NCBI GenBank assembly: GCA_951230915.1
Contig: OX579635.1
Location: 7,378,001-7,442,000 of the forward strand
Direction of reading: 5' to 3'
DNA: 64,000 bases
Source: Antitrichia curtipendula
Taxonomy: Eukaryota > Streptophyta > Bryopsida > Hypnales > Leucodontaceae
A program made the translations under genes and the position numbers. Numbering within the stretch: position 1 is the stretch's first letter; the number at the start of each line of letters is the position of its first letter. The notes beneath the pieces were generated by a model. The model was not told the DNA's origin and made no database searches. It was given only the letters and a program-made list of their open reading frames with translations. Shown in pieces: positions 1-9,011 of the stretch.

Positions 1-2166
1 ACTCTTGAGCTCCTCGGTTGGCTTCCCCATCAACCTCTTCTTTTTCCTCTGATTGCAGTGCGTCAAATTCCCGATTGCGTTCATTCACCGGGATCGGTCC
101 AAGGGCATCTGGATCACAATCCTCTGAGTACATATTTGCATCATACCAACGAATTGGATCGGCTCCTGGTCGTTGGCGAAGTACATGGCTATTGGTATAA
201 ATATATACCAGGGACTTTGCCTTTTCAGGGGCCAATCGATTTCGGATCTTATTGTGAACAAAGGAATACATACTCCAATTCCTTTCACAGGAGCTGGCGG
301 AACACGTGAGGGATAAAACACGCACGGCAATTTTCGAAAGAGCCCGATCTCCAACCCTGTGCCACCATTGGTGGGGAAGCATTTGTGTCGCACGGATGTT
401 GGGTGTCTTAGCTGGACTGTAGGGTCCAATACCCTCCTCAAATTCTGTTAATTCCGCCATCACATCATCAAAATTGACACCCAGGTTCCCCATCATGTTG
501 CGGATGACTCTGTACAATGCACGTAGGGCAGTTCGATCTTCCCTGAGCGCCACGTTATCCAAGAGGTATGGATTCAAAAGGGCCGCTGCGTAGTGTGTAT
601 CTTCAAAAACCATGTGCCATCTTGCATTGAAAGATTCTTCCAAAATGACTGCTATGTCATCACGTAAGCTTAAAGGTGGTTCTCTTAAAGAAAACACATG
701 CCCTCGCAAATTGTGCATTACGAGCCACGCCCGACCCATGGCTGGTTCTCGTCCATCAAACACACGCAAAGCCTTCAATACGTCTTCAGTCATGTACACG
801 TAATTCACACACCGTTGCCAGAAAGCCACATCTTCAATGGTTCTTTTGACATTACGTGAAGCGGTAGCTGCTTGCGGTCCATTTTGTTCATTCCTTAGGG
901 TATCAAAGAAATTTAGAATACGTGGGTGGTTATTCAACCGCTCCAAGACTCCTCTGAGTTTCACCAATCGCTGCAATATGAGGAAATTACAAGCGAAGCG
1001 GGTTTCGCTAGGCACTACGAGTTGCAGATTCGAACTCAACTCGCGGAAAACCGACATAGTCGCATGATGGTTTCGAAGTATTGGCACAATCTTTTTGCCC
1101 TGGCAATTAAATCGGAAAATTCTTGGACTTTGGCCCAGTCTTCCAACATGAGATCTAGTACATGTGCCATGCAGCCTTGCGCAAAAATATGCAGGTATGT
1201 GTTAGTGATGTCCTTCAATGCGCCAAGCATGTTTGCTGCATTATCTGTGCATACTTGTGTTACATATTTGGGACCCACCTTCTCAATGTACACGTTCATT
1301 TGGTCCGATATGTAGCGCATGGTTTTCTTTTGCGAGGTAGTATCAATTGACCCCAAAAATACATCACCTGTGGGGCATGACATCATCACATTCATGAGGG
1401 GTCTCCGATTGACATCATCCCAACCGTCGGTGCATATCGACACCCCGTAGTGCTTGACAGCAAATCCAACCTTCTCTTGAATCTGCTTCTCAATTTGCAA
1501 CCTCCTCGGTTCAATCAAATTAGTCCTAAATTGATGGTAAGAAGGTGGACTGTATTCAAACTTCGCCACTGAGGTTGCCCTCACCGCTTCAATGAAGGCT
1601 GGATGCCTTGCCACATTAAATGGCACATTCGCTTCATAGAAAAAACTTGCCCACTTCTCATCCAACTCCTTCCTCTTTGCAATGTTGAATGCGTCCGCCA
1701 TGCGTTGTTGACGTAATGATCCAGATCTCGTAGAATTGGATCCAGCAAGACTATTTGACGTTTGTAGAATATCAATTCCTTCTGAAACGTTTGCCCCTTC
1801 TTCTGCTCTTCCACCATTGATCCCACCCGTCACCTCATTTTCAGTGGCTTCACTTGAACTTGCAAGAGGAGTTGCTCTAGATGGCGCACTTTGAATTGGT
1901 TCTCCTTCATACATGTCCCCGACATCGATTTGTAGCGGGACAAATCCTGCACAATTGGCAAATCTATGTCGCACTGGACGAGGCATACTTCGACAAATTG
2001 ACCTCTCCGATTTGGAGCCATATCCAAAGTGTGCAAAAGCACGCTCACGTTTGTAACTGAAGGTCCCAGCACAGAAAACACAAGTCACTTTAACCCCATT
2101 CTCCGTAAACTGAAGCCACGGCTCCCATTCCTTGGTCTGCTTCCTTTGACTTGCCATTGCGTTCAA
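1..2166 (-). pseudogene. hAT-family transposase, frameshifted, 3' end off the window
   Basis: The reading starts at the ATG at 2166 and stays open to about 1076. One base is then missing, and the same protein continues in the neighbouring frame from 1075 to the left edge with no stop. Visible parts: an N-terminal BED-like zinc finger (Cys29, Cys32, His46, Cys58); a DUF659-type catalytic core with CTDGW (Asp247) and CTDNAAN (Asp308), then a C-x2-H motif (GCMAHVLDL); after the shift, RNHHATMSVF and TRFACNFLILQRLVK; and a hAT C-terminal dimerisation block with SSCERNWSMYSFVHNKIR near 241-300. The two parts total about 720 residues, normal for hAT. The role would be cut-and-paste transposition in the nucleus. 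The unshifted frame ends at a TGA at 1036-1038, so the protein is probably inactive. Terminal inverted repeats were not found, since the downstream end lies outside the window. Confidence 0.9.
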
Positions 2167-2427
2167 CGATCCAAGGATATTTTCTTCCGTCTTCCTCCTC
2201 CTTTATATTGAAGTTAAAAGGATCCAAGATATACCAAACACAGTATCAGTAACAGCAGTTAGCGCTACTCCACTGCTTGAACTGATTTTGACATCACCTC
2301 AGCAGCAAACTAGGGCCATCTGCCACCCAAGTAGACTCACAAGGAGCTCAAAATGAATTGAAGTCCAAGAAATAGAGGCCAGGTGACAAATGTGGGGAAT
2401 GCTGGGTCTTCCTTTCCTTTATATACT
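2167..2427 (-). promoter_or_regulatory. 5' leader and TATA box of the hAT gene
   Basis: On the minus strand a good TATA box (GTATATAAAG, complement of 2417-2426) lies about 250 bases before the transposase ATG. The GC-rich minisatellite begins immediately upstream of it. No upstream reading frame of note lies in the leader. This is inferred from sequence only. Confidence 0.5.
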
Positions 2428-3627
2428 TAGCGGTTTAGGGGGCGCGGACGTCTTCGTCACCAAAGTATAGGGCGCGGACTTGAAGTCAGGGTGGGGACTT
2501 GAAGGCAGGGCACGGACTCCAGGGCAGGGACTCGAAGGCAGGGCGGGGACTCGAAGACAGGGCGGGGACTCGAAGACAGGGCGGGGACTCCAGGGCGGGG
2601 ACTCGAACGCGCGGACTCCAGGGCGCGACTCCAGTACAGAAATGCAGGTGTGTTCACGGGGATGCATCGAAAAGTACGTTGACCTTCGCCATCCTTAATG
2701 GTCTGGGAAGATTGTGTCCCTCCTTTTCATGGAAAAAGGGGAACATTAAATGTCGTCACGCCCCCAAATTCGTGGGCAAAGAAAATGGCTTTCACTCCCC
2801 AATGTTTTCGCTGAATGGATTGTGCTAGGGCGCGGATACAGGGCGCGGACTCCGGGGCGGACAATTCACACAAATGGAGGAACTTGAGAGAGCGCAGCTC
2901 AATCTCAGACTCCATGGAATGGACTCAAAGTCAGGGCGCGGACTCTAAGTCAGGGCGGGGACTCCAAGGCGGGGACTCGAAGGCAGGGCGGGGACTCTAG
3001 GGCGGGGACTCGAAGACAGGGCGGGGACTCGAAGACAGGGCGGGGACTCCAGGGCGGGGACTCGAACGCGCGGACTCCAGGGCACGACTCCAGTACAGAA
3101 ATGCAGGTGTGCTCACGGGGATGCATCGAAAAGTACGTTGACCTTCGCCATCCTTAATGGTCTGGGAAGATTGTGTCCCTCCTTTTCATGGAAAAAGGGG
3201 AACATTAAATGTCATCACGCCCCCAAATTTGTGGGCAAAGAAAATGGCTTTCACTCCCCAATGTTTTCGCTGAATGGATTGTGCTAGGGCGCGGACACAG
3301 GGCGCGGACTTCGGGGCGGACAATTCACACAAATGGAGGAACTTGAGAGAGCGCAGTTCAATCTCAGACTCCATGGAATGGACTCAAAGTCAGGGCGCGA
3401 ACTCGAAGTCAGGGCGCGGACTTGAAGGCAGGGCGCGAACTCGAAGTCAGGGCGCGGACTTGAAGGCAGGGCGGGGACTCTAGGGCGGGGACTCGAAGGC
3501 AGGGCGCGGACTCCAGGGCGGGGACTCGAAGGCAGGGCGGGGACTCCAGGGCGGGGACTCGAAGGCAGGGCGGGGACTCCAGGGCGGGGACTCGAAGGCA
3601 GGGCGGGGACTCCAGGGCGGGGACGTA
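2428..3627. repeat. GC-rich minisatellite upstream of the hAT gene
   Basis: Dense repeats of GGGCGGGGACTC with variants GGGCGCGGACT occupy about 2440-2640, 2826-2870, 2925-3095, 3286-3325 and 3385-3627. Spacing alternates between 14-base (GGGGACTCCAGGGC) and 19-base (GGGGACTCGAAGGCAGGGC) units, giving a 33-base higher-order period near 3480-3620. Non-repeat inserts separate the blocks. On the hAT coding strand the core reads GAGTCCCCGCCC. The proline-rich reading frames here only translate the repeat. Confidence 0.9.
2550..3405. repeat. 459-bp tandem direct duplication inside the minisatellite
   Basis: The segment of about 2550-2950 recurs at about 3009-3405 with a constant offset of 459 bases. 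Anchors: ATGCAGGTGTG at 2642 and 3101, and ATGGATTGTGCTAGGGCGCGG near 2815 and 3274. Divergence is only a few substitutions, so the duplication is recent. The 62-residue minus-strand frames at 2727-2915 and 3186-3374 are matched only because of the duplication. Confidence 0.85.
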
Positions 3628-3639
3628 CTCGTCCAGCCC

Positions 3640-3835
3640 AGGAAGCATGACTTTGAAATGCGCTTGTGCTTGACATCCTTCAACCGCCTTTTCCTTAGAG
3701 CGGGGGAAGCATTAATTTTAGCCTCAACAAATTCTGACAAGACAATGAAAGCAAGATGCCGAATAAAGAGCTCCACGGCCTAAGATTTGGAAGAAACTCC
3801 ATGGAAGAGCATGTCCCCTTCGTTGTGATGAAAGG
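3640..3835. repeat. Dispersed direct repeat, copy 1
   Basis: It begins around GACTTTGAAATGCG after the minisatellite and includes CAAGATGCCGAATAAAGAG and CCTAAGATTTGGAAGAA. The same block, about 85-90% identical by eye, lies at 6355-6550, also directly after a minisatellite block. The pair therefore looks like one duplicated promoter-proximal unit. Confidence 0.8.
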
Positions 3836-4920
3836 TATTAGGAAAACTCTCCTATCCCAAGTTTGTGCCATTCATTCGAGGTCGGATCTTTCTCTCTCCT
3901 TTTTTTTGGGCTTCATTCCTAGAACTCTCCCATTCCAACTTATTCTAATTTTTTTTCTTTTGGTTGAATCATTCTTTTTTCTATTTTGTTCCTAAAACTC
4001 TTCCATCTCAAATCAAAGCCAAATGTTCATTTTTGGTTCCATCATTCCTTTCCCTATTTATTTGGATCATTCCTAAAACTCTCCCATCCCAATTCATATT
4101 TTTTGGGTTGTTTTGTTGAATGATCTCCTTTTCTAATTTGTTTTGCTTCAAAACTTAGCAAGTCTCTTTTGTAGTATTCTTCCAACACCATGCCGATCTT
4201 TGTTTGTTGAATCATGCCCTTTCCTACTTCATTTTTGCTTATTTCTTGAAGTTCTACCACCTCAATTCAAAGCCATAATTTATTTGTTCCATCATTCTCT
4301 TTTTTTTCGTTTTTGTTTCTACTTCATTTCTAAAATTCTTCCATTCCACCTCAATGCCCCTTAGTTTTTTTGGCTACATGAACTCCTTAAGCACTTTGTT
4401 TTCAACTCAATGCCATTTTATTTTTGTTCCACCATTCCCTTTCCTATTTTGTTTGGCTTCATTAATTCCTAAAACTCTTTAATTCCAATTGCATGCCAAT
4501 AGTTATATGTAGAATCATTCGATTCTCTATTTTTATATACGTTTCTATTTTTTTCCTTCTTTAATTCCTAAACTCTTTTATTCCAAGTCTATGCCAATCT
4601 TTTTTTATTTAGTCATTCCCTTTCCTATATTTGTTCTTTGCTTCGTTCCAAAAACTCTTCCATCCTAAATCATTGCCATTCTTGATTTGTTGAATCATTC
4701 CCTTTCTTATCACTTTTGCTTCATCCATAAACAAATTCTTCCATCCGAAGTTCCGAACTCAATGCCATTTGTTTTTTAATCCATTATTCATATTCCTATT
4801 GATTTTTTATTTCATTCTTGTCTTAGAACAATGAGAAGTTACAAGTTATAGTTTGTTCTTCATGTAAAGGGATTCATTTTTTGGAATACTTGGCACAAGG
4901 GACTCTTTTTTAATTGAATG
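3836..4920. repeat. Degenerate pyrimidine-rich tandem array, block A
   Basis: No gene here. The plus strand repeats a degenerate unit of roughly 55-70 bases made of CATTCCTAAAACTCT, TCCATCCCAACTCA, ATGCCATT, long T runs, then GTTGAATCATTCCCTTTCC and TTGCTTCATT. The same array recurs in blocks near 6,780-8,340 and 11,880-13,080 and nowhere right of 15.5 kb. The small frames translated from it are low complexity. Confidence 0.7.
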
Positions 4921-4922
4921 TA

Positions 4923-6157
4923 CAGTACCCTCCAAGAACTCTTGCAACTCCATGTCTAGTTCTCATCCGAGTAGTTTGATTACAAATCAAACTCATGGTA
5001 GGTAAATTTAGATATTTGATTGAGATTTTTTGCCCCAAACTAGGTGAGTCATGCACCTTGTTGTAACTCATTCCACTTCTTAGAAAAATCTTTCTTTGTG
5101 AAAGGTGGTTGATTTTGAAAACACTAAGCTAAATTTAAAGGGACAATGCTAATTTGAAAATTTCATTGTAGAAGATCATAGGTAGTGGATTTCAACCGGT
5201 TTTGCGGTTGAGAGGATCGACATTAGTGCATGCATGCTTCTAGTGATTGTTGCTTGTAGACATAGCCTAGAAGTTTTGTGAGAAAAAATTAATGTTTGTC
5301 TAAAATATTGTATATATGATGTTGCTAGAAGTTCTATAAGCAAACTTGTGAAGTTCTAAGCAATGTTGGTCAACTTTGCACCATGACATAATGTAAAATT
5401 CATTGAGTGGCCACCAAATTCTTTTGACCTTAATCCTATAGAGAATTTATAGAAGCAAGTCAAAGATCGAGTACAAAAAAGATGTAGATCCTACAACAAT
5501 GACTAAATGTGGACATTAGTGAATATGGCATGCAAGGATATACCTCAAGAAAGTATTCAAAAGTCAATTTCTACAATGCCAAACCAAATCAAAGCTAAGA
5601 TAGCAGCTCAAGGTGGTAGTACTTGATGGTAGTAGGTGTAACACTTTGTTGCAAAGTCGTTGCTAGTCAGCGAGACATACTGTAAAATTCATGATATAGT
5701 AGGCTTCTACAATACCATAGCTTCCTAATGATATCCTATTTGACAATATTTATTCAAATGTTTTTGAATAAATGACCTTTGCCTTGAACATGTATGAAAG
5801 GAAATTGCAAAATACATTAAAGCCAAATAGACAAAAAATTTACCTACATAGTGTGCATCTTTGTAATATGAAAGATGTGAACAATGATGTTTCCTAAATA
5901 TATACGCAATCAGATCTTAAAAAATCATCATACACATTTTCTAATTAATTATTATGTAATATCGTGAAAAATAAATAAAATAATTCACCAAAAATGGAGT
6001 TTCTATTTTTAGACATTGAAATTTCATATGTTGGTGAAGGTTCCATAAAGCAATAGATTTAATAGGATACTTTTCATAGTATGTTCTTAAAATGGAGTTA
6101 AAAAGGAAAATTTGAAGGACTTCATAATGGGGTTGCAAGACTTTTTGGAGGGTACTG
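4923..6157 (+). mobile_element. Tc1/mariner-type DNA transposon, 1,235 bp, decayed
   Basis: The terminal inverted repeats begin CAGTACCCTCCAA. The left end (4923-4953) and the reverse complement of the right end (6127-6157) agree at 28 of 31 bases. Both ends are flanked by TA (4921-4922 and 6158-6159), the target duplication of this superfamily. The interior keeps the 3' part of a transposase gene with in-frame stops. The element abuts the minisatellite that starts at about 6165. Confidence 0.85.
5405..5626 (+). pseudogene. Tc1/mariner transposase C-terminal remnant
   Basis: Reading from 5405 gives EWPPNSFDLNPIENL, which matches the conserved W-P-x-N-S-x-D-L-N-P-I-E-N-L block around the last catalytic acid of Tc1-like DDE transposases. 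It is followed by a stop (TAG), then KQVKDRVQKR, another stop, and a tail MACKDIPQESIQKS...AAQGGST ending at the TGA at 5624-5626. Two in-frame stops show it is dead. The N-terminal helix-turn-helix and the first two acids were not recognised upstream. It lies inside the 4923-6157 element, as expected. Confidence 0.85.
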
Positions 6158-6164
6158 TACAATA

Positions 6165-6345
6165 GGGCGGGGACTCTATGGTGGGGACTTCAAATAAGGG
6201 TGGGAACTCGAAGTCAGGGCGGGGACTCTAGGGCGGGGACTTGAAGTCAGGGCGGGGACTCCAAGGCGGGGACTCGAAGGCAGGGCGGGGACTCCAGGGC
6301 GGGGACTCGAAGGCATGGCGGGGACTCCAGGGCGGGGACTAACTC
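6165..6345. repeat. Orphan GC-rich minisatellite block
   Basis: About eight copies of GGGCGGGGACTC with the same 19- and 14-base spacing as the hAT-associated array. No reading frame follows it on the minus strand, because the Tc1 element lies there. It may be a promoter unit whose gene was lost or displaced. Confidence 0.85.
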
Positions 6346-6354
6346 GTCCAGCAC

Positions 6355-6550
6355 AAAAAGCAAGACTTTGAAATGCGACATCCTTGAACCGCCCTTTTCC
6401 TTGGAGAGTGGGAAGCATTAATTTAGCCTCAACAACTTATTTTGGATTCTGACAAGACAATGAAAGCAAGATGCCGAATAAAGAGGTCCATGGCCTAAGA
6501 TTTGGAAGAAAATCCATGGAAGAGGATGTCTCCTTTGTTGTGGTGAGAAA
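6355..6550. repeat. Dispersed direct repeat, copy 2
   Basis: Counterpart of 3640-3835, sharing GACTTTGAAATGCG, CAAGATGCCGAATAAAGAG and CCTAAGATTTGGAAGAA in the same order and orientation. It has a short insertion (ACTTATTTTGGA) and other small differences, so it is older than the 459-bp duplication. Confidence 0.8.
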
Positions 6551-8400
6551 TGTTTTTCCTTACTTCTTCTAACACTTCAAACTACTTTGAACAAACATAT
6601 CATTTAGGTTGTAAAAAACAATGTAAATTCTTTGATTTAGGAAATGTTTAGGACACTTTGAGGAAATATTTAGTAAATGTTTAATCAATATTTTTGAAAT
6701 TTAGTGTACTAGATAAAAGGATAAAACTGCATTGTATTTGAAATGAAAGAAATAGTAGGGGAGTTATTTAAAATTCTAGGCCTTCAATATGCAACTGCAA
6801 TTTTTAATTCCATCATTTCCTTTCCTAATTTTTCGGGCTTCATTCCTAAAAGTCTTCCATTCTAAGTCACTGTCCTTTTGGGGGGGGGCATCATTCCCTT
6901 TCCTATTTTTTCCCAGGAATTAGCACAGATCTCCCATCCCAACTTGTCAATTGTATGGCATTCTTTTTGGGTTGGATCATTTTGTCTTCTTTTTCTGTAG
7001 ATGCTTCATTCGTAAGACTCTCCCATCCCAAATTATATTTAATTTTTTTGGTTTAGTTGAATCATTCCTTTTTCTATTTTGTTCCTAACAATCTTCCATC
7101 CCAATTTTCAATCCATCTTTTTTTGTTGAATCATTTCCATCTCTATTTTATTTTCGCTTATTTCCTGAAGTTCTCCCACCCCAAGTCCCCAACTCAAAGA
7201 CACCATTTTTTTCTTCATTAATTCATAGAACTCTTTTATGTGAACTCCATGCCAATATTTATTCATCCAACTCACTTTCTTTCCTATTTTTTTTCTTCAT
7301 TAATTCCTAAAATTGTTTAATCCAACGGTAAGCATTTTTTTTTTGCTTATTTCCTTTCCTATTTGTTTTATTTATTAGCACAATTATTCCATCCTAAGGG
7401 ATTCCCTAAATTTTTTTCTTTATGGTACGAAATTGAAGTCTATCCATTCACTTCCCATTTTTCATATGACATAAGAGGTAATGTGAAACAATATTTGTTT
7501 CATATTTCTTTCACATTTGTTTGTTTTTATTAGCAACATTTAAAATGCACTTACATTTCTTTCCCTTCCTAATCTTTGTAAAATTCATTAGCAAAATGCC
7601 AAAATGGCTCCATTCCATCATGAGCCCGAAGGCCATTTAAATAATTTAATTTTTGTATTACCTAAGCCCTTCTTATTTTTTGTTAGTGATTTGCAAGATT
7701 ATTGTATCCCAAATAGATGCCTTTTTTTTGGGTATATCATTTACTTCCTAATTTTATTTGAACTTCATTTGCAACATTATCCCATGCCATCCCAATGGCC
7801 AATGCCCTTTATTTTTTGTATATCATTCCCTTTCCTATTTCTTTGGGATTCATTCCCTTATCAAATGTTTCTTGGGATTCATTCCCTTTCCTTTTTGGGG
7901 GGGATTCTTTCCCTTTCCTAATTTTTTGGATTCATTTCTTTTCCAATTCTTTTTAGATTGATTAGCAAAATTGTTACATCCCAAGTTATATAAAAATTAA
8001 ATGGCATTATTATTCTCTTCCTAATTTTTCTCCAACTCAATGCAAATTTTTGGCATTTAGTTTACCTTCCTACTTTTTTTGTGCTTCATTAGCAAAATTG
8101 CTCCATCTAAAATTCTCAATCAAAGGCCATTTAAATTTTGTATTCTCTAAACCCATTCTAATTTTTTTGGGCTTCATTTGTCACGTTATTCAATCCCAAC
8201 TAAATGCCATTCATTTTTAAGTAGGTAATTACTTCCCTATTTTTTGCTTTTCTCTATCATTCCTTTGCCTATTTTGCAAGTGAATTTTTACCTATTTCAA
8301 TCCCTTTTGGGGGGGAGTTCCATCATTCCTTTGCATATATATATTTCCATCAAGGCATTAATGACATTTGAAAAGCGTTTTTTCCCCTAATTTCAAGTTC
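6551..8400. repeat. Degenerate pyrimidine-rich tandem array, block B
   Basis: 6551-6780 is plain AT-rich DNA. From about 6,780 to 8,340 the CATTCCCTTTCC / CTCCCATCCCAA / TGCCATT array of block A reappears, more degenerate, with G runs (GGGGGGG) near 6,880, 7,895 and 8,310. No gene is visible. Confidence 0.65.
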
Positions 8401-8765
8401 GGGACACTTCGTGCCTTCGTGGTCCGTCCAACCTTCCCTACTTCTATTCATTGAGTGGAAATTGGGAATGAATTGTACTCCAATTCAATGACATTTCATT
8501 TCATGGTATAAATAATTTTAATATGTATGAAGTCCACAAGTCCATTCAAATTTCAAATGAGTACATGCAAAAAATAAATGAAGTCACTTTGGGCAAAATC
8601 ATTCAAAATAAAATCAAATATATTTCATATGCATAGTGTAATACAAAGTAGGAAAGTATATAAGCCTATATAATATTATAGTGCTAGGAAAATAAGTCTT
8701 CTAAGAAAACCTAAGCTCACTAGCTAAAACACTCAAAACTATACTCAAAACTATACTTAGTCCAT
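8401..8765. other. AT-rich spacer, nothing recognised
   Basis: Non-coding sequence between the array and the 3' side of the RING gene. It has no long frame, repeat family or RNA gene that I can identify. Confidence 0.5.
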
Positions 8766-9011
8766 GTTCATTGGACTACTTGCACTGCCACTTGGTCCAG
8801 CCTCATTGTCATGTGTCCCGGCGCGAATTGGAAGGTCTTCATCTGTTCCCAAACGAAGTCTACGAACTGCGGATCAAGTTCTCCTCGCTGGTCCGTCTTC
8901 TTCTAAAAGAGTCTTCAATATTTGTGATTGCTTGAGGCTTTGAAGACATTGGAGAGTTCCCGGGCTATGTTGTTCCAACAAGAAGTCCATCCCATCATTT
9001 CGAAAGGTTTC
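8766..9011 (-). other. Coding-like tail 3' of the RING gene
   Basis: After the RING gene's stop, the minus strand in another frame reads GEKPFEMMGWTSCWNNIARE, a segment ending KASSNHKY before a stop, then after a second stop KTDQRGELDPQFVDFVWEQ and a tail ending AVQVVQ before a final stop. The composition looks protein-like. A possible donor GTGAGA overlaps the RING stop codon (gag tgG TGA GA), and a good acceptor (CTCTTTTAG) lies near 8907, but joining them creates a stop. It may be a decayed C-terminal extension, an alternative exon or chance. Confidence 0.3.

Noticed and set aside
85..441. 118-aa minus-strand frame and opposite-strand frames at 18-309
   Set aside because: Shadows of the hAT transposase, which reads through this region in another frame with clear family motifs.
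3284..3776. Long proline/serine-rich minus-strand frames (up to 130 aa)
   Set aside because: They simply translate the GC minisatellite in three frames; all frames are open because the repeat lacks stops.
3640..6550. LTR retrotransposon with 3640-3835 and 6355-6550 as LTRs
   Set aside because: The repeats lack TG...CA ends, primer-binding site or polypurine tract, and the interior contains a Tc1 element and satellite, not gag-pol.
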